A DNA stretch of 64,000 bases, taken from the NCBI GenBank assembly GCA_028023455.1, contig JAQFVV010006271.1:1796987-1860986 (forward strand). Direction: 5' to 3'. A model generated the notes under the pieces. It did no database searches and was not told the origin of the DNA. It saw nothing but the letters and a program-made list of their open reading frames with translations. This DNA comes from Epiperipatus broadwayi. Its lineage: Eukaryota; Onychophora; Udeonychophora; Euonychophora; Peripatidae. The position numbers and the translations under genes are program-made. Of this stretch, positions 10,916-22,850 are shown piece by piece (within the stretch, counting starts at the first letter, position 1; each line of letters starts with the position of its first letter).

Positions 10916-11345
10916 CATATAAAAACCTTGGTCAGCAATCAGGGGATTTTTAGCACCCTTCCAATTTCAGCCACCAACTGCTGCCTTGGTTGGTGACTTT
11001 ACAGCCTCCAGGAAATAAGGGCCATGATTTATTTTTGTCTGTCCTAATTGTATATATATATTTTAAAAAAATATTTATCATTTACACAAACATTTATTCT
11101 TCCTTATCCAGCAACTGAAAAGAAACATCCTGGTGTTTCTTGATCTTAAACTCAGAGGTAAACAAAATTTTAAAAAATGATAATAATAGTAATAATAAAA
11201 AGTCAGATGTCACATGACTTGCATATAGCTTGCATTACCAATATGTAAACTTAAGAGCATGCTAAAACTCTAAACAAGCTTTTTTTATTATTATGATAAA
11301 TTCTACTACAAGAGAAGGCATTCAAATCATCTTTATCTTAGATTG

Positions 11346-11395
11346 TTCCCATTCCCAGACCGGTTTCGACCTATGGGTCTCTTCAGTGAGGAGTT
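11346..11395 (-). ncRNA. hammerhead ribozyme motif, repeat copy 1, complete core
   Basis: On the minus strand: CTGAAGA, stem II GACC/GGTC closed by a CATA loop, GAAA, a self-complementary helix III ACCGGT, and the cleavage triplet GTC. Helix I can start with CCTCA against TGGGA. All core nucleotides are conserved. A helix III without a loop is unstable in a monomer, and known relatives act better as dimers, which a tandem array would supply. Activity is inferred only. Confidence 0.7.
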
Positions 11396-11767
11396 GGGAC
11401 ATTCGATTCAAAAAACCAACTCAAGCTAAACATTTATCCAAAAGATAATTCTCAAGAAGAAGATCTAAACCTTTAGACATCTGCATGTCTTTAAAGTCAG
11501 CTCTCCAACTGAAAAAATTATATGGGCCTGAACTTAATTCAGATACTCCATATATTATTAGGCTTAGCCATTTAATTTAGCCAAAGCCCCAACAGCAATA
11601 TAATAATAGTAATAATAAAAAGTCAGATGTCACATGACTTGTATATAGCTTGCATTACCAATATGTAAACTTAAGAGCATGCTAAAACTCTAAACAAGCT
11701 TTTTTATTATTATTATGATAAATGCTACTACAAGAGAAGGCATTCAAATCATCTTTATCTTAGATTG

Positions 11768-11817
11768 TTCCTATCCCCAGACTAGTTTTGACCTATGGGT
11801 CTCTTCAGTGAGGAGTT
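11768..11817 (-). ncRNA. hammerhead motif, repeat copy 2, G12 lost
   Basis: Same layout as copy 1, but the GAAA box reads AAAA and helix III reads ACTAGT, which is still self-complementary. Cleavage triplet GTC and CTGAAGA are kept. Loss of G12, a catalytic base, predicts an inactive ribozyme. Confidence 0.65.
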
Positions 11818-12544
11818 GGGACACTAGATTCAAAAAACCAACTATTTTTTACTGCATTCACTGCAGCAATAAGAATAAGAAAATAAACTAACCACCATAT
11901 TTTAATTTTTAAAAGAAAGTAAATAGCAAAAAGTTGGACTCTTGTTTTGCTATTGTTATTCTTTTAATCCCTTTTTTTCTTATAAAAAACATAAGAAAGA
12001 TTTTGTTATCATGAAATTTCTATTTTGGCATTTTAAAATCAGTTTTATCTTTAAGTATGTTCTAAAATTTTGTAAAACTTTTACAATTATAATAAGAAAA
12101 TATGTTTTATTCAAACTACAATTCTTCAAATTCAGAAAGTATAGTAAAGAAAAAATAATATGTATGGCTTTCAATGTGATCTGGAATTTTTTTATTAATA
12201 TATATAATCATGTATAGAGCCAAAGAAAAAATGGCTGCTAAATATTGTAAATTTTTAAAATTTTAATAGTGTCTTGTTTGTTTATCTACAGTTTAGTTTG
12301 TGTTGTTTTTTTACTTTTCTTTGGACAGCATATAACAAAAATCATGAAGTGAGATGCAGCATGGTTTGAAGCTCTATTGTATCTCATACTGTTCCTAAGA
12401 TAATATTTGTTTTATAAATAATTATCACAAAAATTATACGCATTATTTAGAATATAAAAAAATATAGTAATAAATTCACAGCACTGGAGAAATAAAATTA
12501 CTTTTGCTAAAATAGATTTGAACTAAAATCAGATTATTTTACAA

Positions 12545-12775
12545 TCAATTATTATAATGAAATAAATTTGCTTTTTATTATTACAAGCATTAGTTACAAT
12601 ATGTGTTATAAGATTTGTTTAAAAAATAGAAAAAAGTGATCATTTCTAAAAAATATAAAAAAATGTAGTGTAAAGTGTTATGAAATAGCACAACAGGGGC
12701 ATAACTTATACTATGTAAGTTAAATTCAAATTAATTTGATTTTTTCAAAATGTAAACAGACTCATTCAGGTCAAT
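12545..12775 (+). repeat. old dispersed repeat, copy 2
   Basis: Diverged match to 5380-5590 in the same orientation; see that entry for the matching blocks. No coding capacity and no visible ends. Confidence 0.5.
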
Positions 12776-13955
12776 TTTAAAAATAATAATTTTTTATTTG
12801 TATATTTAAAAAAGCATCATATAAAATAATACATCATTTATTGCATAAGTTTATGAAAAAATACCTCTAAATCTTTGTTTTACTTTTTATCATGACTGTT
12901 TTTTTGTTAAACAAGCTGAATCAATTATGCAATATTCCATATTTTGAATTGTGGTTATAACAATAACAAAAGAGAATGCAATATAAATATTATGGTGTTT
13001 TATAAATAAATACAAAGTTATATATATATATATAAAATAAACATTTTTATTTTTTTAAGTTAAACTAAAAGTGAAAAAAACTGAAAATATGTATAATATA
13101 TTGCTAATTGACTAAATGATATTCTTGACTGTTTTTCTTTTTTAAGTTTTAGTAAAAGTCTGCTTTAAAATTATATATAAAGAGCTTCCAATTGAGTGCA
13201 TATATTTCCACTTGATATTTGAATACTTGTGGCACTAATAAATATGAGAAAAGTTGCAGTATATTTAATTTCTCTCCCTTTAACAAAATGCTTTATTTAA
13301 GTGAAAGTAGTTAATAATAAATAAGCATGGAATACAATAATAAAAACGACCCTTCAGATCTGAGGCAGACAATCTTAGGTAGATCCTAGGATTTTTTTTT
13401 TCTTATTTACTTTATGGTTTCTTTTGAAATTATCATATATTTTCATTATAGTGAAAATTTTCTGGTGTAATATGAGTGCTTTTCCAAACTATTTTTGTTG
13501 TAGAGACAAAAGTCAGACTACCTTGAATGAATAACACATTTTTTTTTACTGTGTTCATTTTTACAAAATATATTTTCTTTATAAAAATATTTAATAACAT
13601 TATGTAAAAAAAATCTAATGACCAATTTTTTATTATTATTTAAACTTGCATATTTAAGTGGCACTTATGCTATATTTAGTATGTGCATATACACACGTGA
13701 CAATTTTTACATTTTGTACTATGCAACTTTGTAATGTAACTAATTTGAGCTGATGTCATATTTGTTCTGTTACAAATCTCTTTCCTTTAAATGTGATAAT
13801 GAGACAGTGTAACTTTTCATCTCTCATTATACCTACTGCAAAAATTAATCTTAGTTTACTTCAATAAACAGAATGCATATGCTCATGATTTCACTATTCA
13901 GAGATTTGATTAACATTAACTATAAAATATATGAATAGAATTTCACCTGTATAAA

Positions 13956-14027
13956 AAATTCAATCATAGATAATTAACATGTACAATGAAGAAATTCAAT
14001 CATAGATAATTAACATGTACAATGAAG
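13956..14027. repeat. exact 36-bp tandem duplication
   Basis: The 36-base unit starting AAATTCAATCATAGATAATT occurs twice in a row without a mismatch (13956-13991 and 13992-14027), indicating a recent slippage or duplication event. Confidence 0.9.
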
Positions 14028-15131
14028 CACAAAAGATTATATATGTTTGAATTCACCAATAATCAAATATAATAACAATATACAAAGTTTTGTTATCTTT
14101 TGAATCTTAGAGCCGATAAATTTAACATTTAAAAAGTAACCCATGTTTCTTTTAGTTTTTTTAAACGTGTTAAATGTAATAAGCATTCAAATTGCACCAT
14201 ATTTGCTTTGTGTTTTACAGGTGGATGGGTAAACTACGTGAAAAAATTACGTTGTGGCAATATCTAAAACAATATATACTTCAAAGCATCACATGAAAAC
14301 ATACTGCCACATGTATGTGACAAAATACTAATGCATCATTTTAATCTGAACATATCTTAGCAAAATTTAATGAAAATATTTTTTCATATTTTCCAGAAAT
14401 CAATCAAATTCTTCTAATTTTATATTTCATAATTTTTTATACCATTACTTTATCATTTAAATTATTACTATCTTTTTATCACAATATTATCAATAAAAGT
14501 CACTCTTTCTTTTTTGCAAACTGATGATTTATTTTTTTGTAATTTTATGATCATTTTCTGTATCGTCATCTATTTTAAATTTTCAACATTACAATTTTAT
14601 ACTTAAATCATTTATTTTTTTAATAGATTCAATGTCAAAAGAAAATAAGCAGAGTTCTCATCTAAATGGATATAACATATGTTCTGCCATCTTTTGAGTC
14701 ACTGCTGATTTCTTCATGCTGGTCTGGATCCCATTCTTTTTGTTTTGGGGTATACTTCTACCTTTTTATATAGGTTCATGTACATGGTGAATTCTCTGCA
14801 GGATTTTTCTGGAATGTCTTGTTTTCTTAGACTTGGAAAACTTCTAGAATGATATACTTTATGTGTTCTATCTCTGTTATCAGTGATTCTTCTCCTCTTT
14901 CATTTCTGTTTATAGAATCAGAATTTTTGATTGTCATTTATATTAATACATCTGATAGATGACTTGCTTCTTTTGTTTGGCAACCTGTTTGGTGTGGTGA
15001 ATTTATCTTTTCCATTACCTAAACCTTTCTGATTCTAGAAGTCTATATTAATGGCATTTAAAAACACAAGACCTTGTTCTATGAACTTTTGGTCAGTGCT
15101 GATGATCATCTGTTTGAGACAAGAGGGTAAA

Positions 15132-16175
15132 TTATGATAAATAATTATCATCAATTGGCTTTTTATCATGCCATATGCAGACTATGTCTTTAATTTTGAC
15201 ACTTACCTTCAAGAGAAATGCTCTTCTGACCAAATTTTTTTCAGGATTTGCTTTCTGTATCCAAAATAAATTATTTTTTTTATTAATGAGTTCCACCATT
15301 TTTAAAAGATCCTTGTAGATAATTATAGACAATAGTTACTTACTCTCTTTCTGTTAGCTGGTTTATTTGGAAATAGTTCTCCAAACTATTACGATATTTC
15401 TTGGAAGTCGCTTCTGCTTTATCTCTGAATGGTTGAATTTTGAGGAATTAATTAATACACCTAAAGGTCTCAATTTCTGTGCTGTCCTTGACTGTTGTAT
15501 TCTCATACCTTTTTTTAGTTTTGTATTTCTCATGGTATTTCTTTTTCTATCTTCATTAGATTCCTTTGTCTGTTATGCAAATTTATCTTCCTTCATTTTA
15601 GCATTATTTATCTTATGTTATTTATGATGCCAACTATCTCTTTGTGAGTTTTTACATCTTCTTTTGAGTCTATATAAGTTTTTCTTTGAGTAATGAATTT
15701 TAATTTGATCATCTTCTTTTTTCACTTTGGCTCTCATTGTCAATTTTTGTATTTTTTTTACTACATCTACTTTCTTGAAATTTATTTTTACTAAATTCAA
15801 AATATTTTTGAAACATTTTCTCCAAATCAGTATGTAATTTACTTTCTATACACTCTATTTTCAGTTGTACTTGCTCTTGTATTTGAGCTGCTATTTTCAA
15901 TTTCATATTACTTATAGTCTCTTATACCACTTCACATTTTTTATTTCATAATGCATTTTTTTTAAAATTATTATTCTTCAAATTCTTTTTTATTAAAACT
16001 TTTTTGCATTTCTTCAGTTTTTTTAATGTAAAATTCTTTCAGAAATGCACATAGAATTTCACCTTTAAATGTGTCTGGTTTATTTGCTAAAGGCTTTTGC
16101 CTGTCTGAGAGGATTGTTGTTCTATCAACTTTGATTTGGTTGGATATACTGGCTCTTGTGTTGCTGGTAGGTCTA
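15132..16175 (-). pseudogene. decayed coiled-coil ORF, possibly LINE ORF1
   Basis: Minus-strand frames, broken by stops, show charged helical sequence: FKGEILCAFLKEFYIKKTEE at about 16000-16050, then IAAQIQEQVQLKIECIESKL and a Lys/Glu-rich stretch at 15709-15906, and ELINKKNNLFWIQKANPEKN with KIKDIVCIWHDKK at 15132-15332. A coiled coil followed by a basic domain resembles ORF1 proteins of L1/Tx1-type LINEs, which bind element RNA, but no zinc knuckle or RRM motif is certain. It might belong with the LINE type whose reverse transcriptase remnant sits at 38093-39897. It could also be a decayed host gene. Confidence 0.3.
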
Positions 16176-16940
16176 TGTTTAATTGTACTTCCATCCTTTT
16201 TGTTATTAAATGAATTATCATCTACATATGTAAATAAACTTCTATACTACTCTTGTTATTATACTATTATTGTGTTACCTATCTTCTTTATTTACAAACT
16301 ATTTTTTAATTTTTACCTATTATTACAGTCTCAACCATCCTATGCAATCCTCTCCAGAATAAGAAGATGCATCTTCTTACTATTTATTTATATATTTCAA
16401 TATACTGCCATTTACTATATATTGCTCTACCTATCCATACTCAAACTACTGCTTTCATAAGATGTTTCAACATATACATTTTATAAACACTAAACTTATT
16501 TCTCATTCCATACATTTATTGCATGTTATCTTATTGTACCCCACAATATGCTCAATTTACTCATAGTAAAATATTTAGTACATTATGAGATTGTACAGAA
16601 GATAGGGAATGTTCACCACATAATTGGTTGCAACAAATGTAATGTAACATTAGTTGAGCAAAAATAAATATTTATATTATTTTTAATATAAATTCAAATA
16701 AATATGGTTAAATTCAAATATATATATATAATATTATTAACCAAATAACTATGATGATAATTTATAACCTTGCATTGAAGGTTAATATTCCAAAAGTATT
16801 TTTAATTTGTTTTTTTCCTTGTTTCAACATTAAAAAAAAAAACTTAAGGCAACAAATATTCTATAAATTATTACTATTATTCCTGCATTACCCCCAGTGA
16901 ATTGCATAATTTCTCAGAGTTGTGGATATGAATGGCATAA
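16176..16940. other. intergenic
   Basis: No supported gene. A hydrophobic plus-strand frame at 16071-16460 lies antisense to the decayed coiled-coil sequence and has no recognised domain. A TA-rich run occurs near 16718-16735. Confidence 0.5.
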
Positions 16941-16949
16941 AATGTCCTA

Positions 16950-17387
16950 ATAGCATTACGTTTGGAGTGAAATTGATAAGTAAACACAAACTGTACATTT
17001 AATATTTGAAAACTAGAATTGAAATGTGTAAATTGTCTTTATTTTGTACCTAATTCACCTGTTGCCTTCAACTAATGATCTGTTAAAAAATTAAAGCAGA
17101 AACAATAATAAATAGCAGCAGTCTGAATTATTTTTTTTAAGACTTGTAATAATTTTGTTAATCGTATAATAATAATAATACAAATATGTACTGATAATGT
17201 TCGTTATAATGGTTTTGAAAAAAATATTAACTCTAATAATTCAATCAAGAGATTGGATAAATTGAAACCACCCATTTTGATGTCTGCAATCCATTATCAT
17301 GAATGGAACCATGGTAAAATTAGCCATATATCATGAAAATTTTATGAATCAAGCTTTCTTTAATGCAAATAGATAGAAGGAATGAAC
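16950..17387 (+). repeat. older repeat R, copy 1, left part
   Basis: Matches 37980-38092 and 39898-40160 in order, for example TTTAATATTT then AATTCACCTGTTGC, a block ending ATGGAACCATG, and AAAATTTTATGAA. Copy 1 continues at 22960-23015 and again at 28863-28905, because a TIR element and a gypsy element split it. The nature of R is unknown (old transposon or segmental duplication); no protein is visible. Confidence 0.6.
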
Positions 17388-17437
17388 GATTGTGATCTGA
17401 TCCTTCGTGTCAATTGCAGGATGGTGCTATTTCTAGC

Positions 17438-18179
17438 TTAATTTCTAGAAATATGCCATTTCCATAGCTGCACCCAAGCCTTTAAACCTTCTTTCTACAA
17501 TAAATCCTAGAAAGATTGTTAACTCGGAGTTAAGTCTTCTTTCTACGCTAAAATGGAGAAAAAGTGTTAACTCGGATTTAAGCCTTCTTCTTACGATAAA
17601 ACCTAGAAAGAGTGTTAACTCAGCTTAGTGTGGCTTTTTCCAATGATAAAGGCAGGGGAAAATGCCATAGTTGTTTGTGTCATGCCCTACATCGTAATGC
17701 TGTCTTATGTATTTTATGTAACAATATCGTACGAGAATGTGTTAAGTTGATCGTGTCAAAATTATTTAAATTTTTATTGGGGCCTTTTTTTTAATACGAA
17801 TTGATGTACTGTTACCTTTTAACAATTTTAACAGTGTCATGATTGTTCCTCATAAAACTGTAAGCCTCCTAAATTCTCGATTAGGGTAGGGTAGCATAAT
17901 TTTTTTGATGATCACGCTTTGAGGCATGTTTTAGCGAGAAATTTTCCAAGACCAAGAAATGGCTAATTCGAACACAGAAAACTTGAAAAGATGGGAATTG
18001 CCAGACACTGAAGCCAGTGCCGGAACATTTCTACAGTAGAAAAACATCTTTCTGAAAGAAAAGATATGATTGTGCAGCAAATATATGCAGACTTGAAGTC
18101 CAAAAATATCTTTTAACTTTCATTTGTAAGTCATGTTTGTTGCCAACGGAAATGTTCACTTCGTAAAGGGCAGCTTGTT
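17438..18179. other. internal unique part of the TIR element
   Basis: Less A+T-rich than average. It contains three imperfect repeats of a stretch around TTCTTTCTACG and GTTAACTCGG at 17470-17620. No transposase motif is seen. The frame at 17612-17794 has a Cys/His-rich start (CHSCLCHALH) but is only about 60 codons and has no match that I recognise. Confidence 0.4.
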
Positions 18180-19116
18180 TGAGAGATTCCAAATGGCCTC
18201 CATTAAATGTAAAAATAAAAGTAACTTAAATTTTTATTTAAACATACATCCCTTCTCCCAATAATTGTTGTAGGCAATCAAATGTAAAATAAAAGAAGTA
18301 ACTAAAATTTTTATTTAATCATACCCCATAAAACCCCGTTCTCCCAATAATTGTTGTCAGCAATCAAATGTAAAATAAAAGTAAAGTAAATTATTCTTTA
18401 ATTATACAGAAAAAAACTCTCCCACTAATTGTTGTCGGCAATCAAATGTAAACCAATAAAAGTAAGACCGTAAATTATTATTTAAACATAACCCAAATTA
18501 CTATTTGAACATACACAAAAAAGACCCGCTCTTGTCAATAAAAATTAAAGAAACAACTATTATTGTCCCATTGTCAAAAATATTATTTGGGAAACCAAAA
18601 TAATTTATAAATGAAAAAAGAAAGTAAAATCGGTTGTCAATCAAATGTAACCAATAAAAGTAACTTAAATTTTTATTTAAACATACACACACACAAACAA
18701 AACCTTTCTCCCAATAATTGTTGTCAGCAATCAAATGTAAAAACTAAAAGTAACATAAATTATTATTTAATCATGCACAAAAACACCCCTCCCACTAATT
18801 GTTGTCGGAAATCAAATGTAAAAGCAATAAAAGTAAGGTAAATTATTTTTTAAACATAACACAAATTACTATTTGAACATACACCAAAAAAACCCCTCTT
18901 GTCAATAAAAATCAAAGAAACAACTATTATTGTCCCATTGTCAAAAATATTATTTGGGAAACCAAAATAATTTATAAACGAAAAAAAGTCAAATCGATTG
19001 TCAATCAAATGTAACCAATAAAAGTAACTTAAATTTTTATTTAAACATACACAAAAAACCTCTTTCTCCCAATAATTGTTGTTGGCAATCAAATGTAAAA
19101 TAAAAGTAACGTAAAG
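18180..19116. repeat. satellite array S1, left block (unit about 78 bp)
   Basis: Imperfect tandem units contain CCAATAATTGTTGTCGGCAA, then TCAAATGTAAAATAAAAGTA and TTATTTAAACATACAC. A longer unit of about 366 bases is superimposed, seen in the repeated block ACAACTATTATTGTCCCATT (near 18555 and 18921). The array continues at 22036-22850, on the other side of the nested TIR element. Open frames in it are translations of the repeat, not genes. Confidence 0.8.
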
Positions 19117-19390
19117 TATTATTGGTACTTTAGTATTTTTCTTGCTATGACATATTACCACAAAGACATACTACTCTAATCTTCCAATCTTTAAAATAAC
19201 GTCTCCTAGTGATTTCCGGACAATGTCAATCGATAAAATGTGTTCAGAAATCATGTGGAGACATTATGTTAAAGATCAAAAGATTAGGGTAGTAAGTCTT
19301 CATGGTAATATGTCATAGCAATAAAAACCAGTAAAGAAAAAAGCCATCTGGTAGAAATCGGATGCATGTTTTTCTGCAAAAAAAAATAAA

Positions 19391-20735
19391 TTAATAGCAA
19401 GAATAATACAAAAGAGGACATCTAATAGCAAGAATAATATGAAAGAGAACATCTAATAGCAAGAATAATATGAAAGAGGTCAACTGGTAAAAATAGCAAT
19501 AATAATATGAAAGAGGACATCTAAGAGCAAGAATAATATGAAAGAGGTCATCTAAGAGCAAGAATAATATGAAAGAGGACATTTAATAGCAAGAATAATA
19601 CAAAAGAGGTCAACCGGTAAAAATAGCAATAATAATACTAAAGAGGACATCTAAGAGCAAGAATAATACTAAAGACATCATCTAAGAGCAAGAATAATAT
19701 GAAAGAGGACATCTAATAGCAAGAATAATACGAAAGAGGACATCTAATAGCAAGAATAATACGAAAGAGGACATCTAATAGCAAGAATAAATGAAAGAGG
19801 TCAGAAAGAGGTCAACTGGTAAAAATAGCAATAATAATACTAAAGAGGAGATCTAATAGCAAGAATAATATGAAAGAGGACATCTAATAGCAAGAATAAT
19901 ACGAAAGAGGAGATCTAATAGCAAGAATAATACAAAAGAGGACATCTAATAGCAAGAATAAACAAAAGAGGTCAGAAAGAGGTCAACCGGTAAAAATAGC
20001 AATAATAATATTAAATAGAACATCTAATAGCAAGAATAATACAAAAGAGGACATCTAATAGCAAAAATAATATGAAAGAGGACATCTAATAGCAAGAATA
20101 ATATGACAGAGGACATCTAATAGCAAGAATAATACGAAAGAGGACATCTAATAGCAAGAACAATATGAAAGAGGACATCTAATAGCAAGAATAATATGAA
20201 AGAGGACATCTAATAGCAAGAATAATACGAAAGAGGACATCTAATAGCAAGAATAATATGAAAGAGGCCAACCGTTAAAAATAGCAATAATAATACTAAA
20301 GAGGACATCTAATAGCAAGAATAATATGAAAGAGGACATCTAATAGCAAGAATAATACGAAAGAGGACATCTAATAGCAAGAATAATATGAAAGAGGCCA
20401 ACCGGTAAAAATAGCAATAATAATACTAAAGAGGACATCTAATAGCAAGAATAATACTAAAGAGGGAATCTAAGAGCTAGAATAATACAAAAGAGGTCAT
20501 CTAAGAGCAAGAATAATATGAAAGAGGACATCTAATAGCAAGAATAATATGAAAGAGGACATCTAAAAGCAAGAATAATACGAAAGAGGCCAAATGGTAA
20601 AAATAGCAAAAAATCCGGTAGACATAGCAATAATAATACTAAAGAGGACATCTAAGAGCAAGAATAATATGAAAAAGGACATGTAATACAAGCATAATAC
20701 TAAAGAGGACATCTAATAGCAAGAAATATATATAT
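19391..20735. repeat. 31-bp minisatellite, roughly 40 units
   Basis: Tandem units of AATAGCAAGAATAATA(T/C)GAAAGAGGACATCT. A recurring variant unit containing GGTCAACCGGTAAAAATAGC punctuates the array at intervals (near 19480, 19610, 19810, 19985, 20268, 20397 and 20590), giving a higher-order pattern. Single units differ by one or two bases, so homogenisation is recent. The unit is a directly tandem repeat without unique spacers, which excludes a CRISPR. Confidence 0.9.
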
Positions 20736-20960
20736 GACATTAAGTTAAAAATTGATTTAAAGCAAAACTGTAAAAATTAGCACAAAAAAAAAAATCTCTA
20801 GAAAACCAAAAAATGTTAAATAAGCACTGTCAAAATATATATATATAAGAGATTCACTTAAAAATTGATTTAAAGCAAAACTGCAAAAATTAGCACAAAA
20901 AAAAAGAATTATCTAAAAGACCAAAAAATGTTAAATAGGTACTGTCAAATATATATGCTT
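20733..20960. repeat. direct duplication of about 125 bp
   Basis: Two neighbouring copies share AAAAATTGATTTAAAGCAAA, AATTAGCACAAAAAAAA and ACCAAAAAATGTTAAATA, each ending in a TA-rich run. Confidence 0.7.
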
Positions 20961-20964
20961 TTGC

Positions 20965-21440
20965 TTAGCTTGTCGTTCCTCAGCAAAAAATAATTAATTA
21001 CATGCGCCAAAAAAATACATAAATTAATAGTAATTTACTAAAATTATTATAAATTCAAATTGACTACAAAATAATTGACAAAAAATTTATAAAAATTTTT
21101 TATAATTTTAAAATTAAAGACAAAAAAAAACTCTTTTTCCGATATAGTGTGAATCTATTATACAGTGGAAATGGTGGACGTAAAAAAAAAGTCATCTCGT
21201 AGGGAAAAAACAGGATGGTGCCATGTTTGTAGTTCCTCGGAATAAGCAAAATAATTACATGCGCTAAAAAAAATACATAAATTAATAGTAATTTACTAAA
21301 AATATTATAAATTCAAATTGAATACAAAATAATTGCAAAAAAAATTATAAAAAATATTTGTAATTTTAAAATTAAAGACAATAAAAAATACTTTTACCAA
21401 TATAGTGTGAATCTGCCATACAGTGAAAATGGCGGACATA
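20965..21440. repeat. direct duplication of about 260 bp
   Basis: Two diverged copies share TAATTACATGCGC, AATTAATAGTAATTTACTAA, a long A-rich middle and ATATAGTGTGAATCT followed by ATACAGTG.AAATGG.GGAC. Copy 1 is about 20965-21195 and copy 2 about 21225-21440. Confidence 0.7.
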
Positions 21441-22035
21441 AAACATCCTAATTAAATTGTATTACATAAAATTATGAAATTAAAAGTGTAGTCTTTTTTT
21501 AATGAAAATAAGGATAATTTATAAGAAAAAATGGAAAGAAGACGACCCAAAAGAAGCAAAAAAAAAATAACCAAAAAAATAGTACATAAAATTATGAAAT
21601 TTACAAATTAAAAAATACATGTCTTAAAAGCTACTATATTTAATTAAGAAACAAAATGAAAATTACTTACAAATAATGGTGGTGGAAATTACTATAATAT
21701 CATCAAATCGAAAGTTAAAAATTCACTCTGTTTAGTAATATAATGTCCATATTAGATATGAAATATATGAAAATATTCTCAATATGATAAAAAAAATCAC
21801 TGTGCTCACGTTGATATCAAAACCGCAAAAGACAGAAATGACAAAATTTCCCATAGGTCTCTCGACTTTTTAAATCTCGCGGGACACCACGATTAAAAAA
21901 TCAGTATTCCCATGAATTACTTTTGCCAGTGTCTTTGTTGCCATGACATCGTTTATCTAATCTTCGATGAAATCTTACCAGCAAAAACACATGTTAAGCG
22001 TAATACATCATAGCAAGAAAAATCCAAAACTACCA

Positions 22036-22850
22036 TATTATTTGATCATCACCCAAAAACACCTCTCTCACTAATTATTGTCAATCAAATATATACCACT
22101 AAAAGTAATGTAAACTATTATTTAAACATATACCCCTTCTCCCAATAATTGTTGTCAACAATCATACACACACAAAAAAAACATCCCTCCCAATAATTAG
22201 TGTCAATCAAATGTAAACCAATAAAAGTAAGACCGTAAATTATTATTTAAATGTAACCCAAATTACTATTTGAACATACACCAAAAAACACCCTCTTGTC
22301 AATAAAAATTAAAGAAACAACTATTATTGTCCCATTGTCAAAAATATTATTTGTGAAACCAAAACCATAATTTATAAATGAAAGAAAGACAAATTGGTTG
22401 TCAATCAAATGTAACCAATAAACGTAACTTAAATTTTTATTTAAACACACACACAAACAAAAAACACTTCTCCCAATAATTGTTGTCGGCAATCAAATAT
22501 AAAATAAAAGTAATGTAAATTATTATTTAATCATACACAAAAACACTCCTCCCACTAATTGTTGTCAGCAACCAAATGTAAACCAATAAAAGTAACGTAA
22601 ATTATTATTTAAAGATCCATCAAAAAAACTCATTCTCTCTTGAATTTTGTCAATCAAATTTTAAAAAAACAGTAATGCTATTTAAAAAAACACAAATTAC
22701 TATTTGAACATACACCAAAAAACCAAAAAAGACCCTCTTGTCAATAAAAATTAAAAAAACAACTATTATTATCCCATTGTCAAAAATATTATTTGGGAAA
22801 AATAATTTAGAAACTAAAGAAAGTAAAATTTGTAAGCAAAAAAAAAAGTC
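22036..22850. repeat. satellite array S1, right block
   Basis: Continuation of the array at 18180-19116 after the nested TIR element, with the same 78-base units and the same long unit (ACAACTATTATTGTCCCATT near 22319; near 22756 with one base changed). Confidence 0.8.

Larger units (their letters stand above)
6165..11175 (-). mobile_element. RTE-like LINE, nearly full length, decayed, with nested insertion
   Basis: Reading on the minus strand gives, in order, an AP-type endonuclease, a reverse transcriptase and a C-terminal region, all broken by stops and frameshifts. Removing the 1.9-kb insertion leaves about 3.1 kb, the usual size of RTE-type elements. The 3' end is a very short untranslated region running into an ATGATGATAAT-like tail near 6170-6190, also typical of RTE elements. 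The C-terminal protein matches the widespread animal endonuclease-reverse-transcriptase type with LKWSWAGRIFRR. Clade assignment rests on gestalt; a Repbase search would settle it. Confidence 0.8.
11180..11848 (-). repeat. retrozyme-like tandem repeat, 420-bp period, 1.6 copies
   Basis: The sequence at 11180-11428 recurs at 11600-11848 with a spacing of exactly 420 bases measured at AGTCAGATGTCACATGACTT (11201 and 11621). Each copy carries a hammerhead ribozyme motif on the minus strand. The spacer between copies contains a short hairpin (GACAT/ATGTC). Non-coding tandem units with one hammerhead each are the hallmark of animal retrozymes and also of Penelope-type terminal repeats. No reverse transcriptase accompanies this copy. 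It abuts the 5' end of the RTE-like LINE. A 45-base remnant of the same family lies at 61335-61382. Confidence 0.65.
11849..14689. other. intergenic, mostly unique A+T-rich sequence
   Basis: No gene is supported. It includes the second copy of a dispersed repeat (12545-12775), a short TA run near 13019-13034 and an exact tandem duplication at 13956-14027. Open frames here are chance products of low-complexity sequence. Confidence 0.5.
19123..22035. mobile_element. nested non-autonomous TIR element carrying a minisatellite
   Basis: The ends match as inverted repeats over about 28 bases (TGGTA, then ATTTTTCTTGCTATGA), from 19123 and ending at 22035. TATTAT flanks both sides (19117-19122 and 22036-22041), and the satellite unit on either side would be restored if the insert were removed. 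A second inverted pair just inside the left end (19143-19195 against 19265-19325) makes a subterminal hairpin. There is no transposase. The class is uncertain: a 6-base duplication is not diagnostic, and part of it could come from the TTA-rich satellite. Confidence 0.65.

Noticed and set aside
16071-16460. 129-codon hydrophobic frame, possible membrane protein
   Set aside because: No conserved motif, antisense to decayed coiled-coil sequence, and strongly A+T-driven composition (Leu, Ile, Phe, Tyr).
17612-17794. Cys/His-rich short frame, possible zinc finger or transposase piece
   Set aside because: CHSCLCHALH does not fit a known spacing, the frame is about 60 codons, and no other transposase motif is near.
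18501-19161. Similar small proteins with LNKNLSYFYWLHLIDNRF in several places
   Set aside because: They are translations of the 78-base satellite, repeated because the DNA is repeated, and hold no independent coding evidence.
19391-20735. CRISPR-like array (31-bp regular repeats)
   Set aside because: Units are directly tandem with no unique spacers, and the setting is an animal genome; it is a minisatellite.
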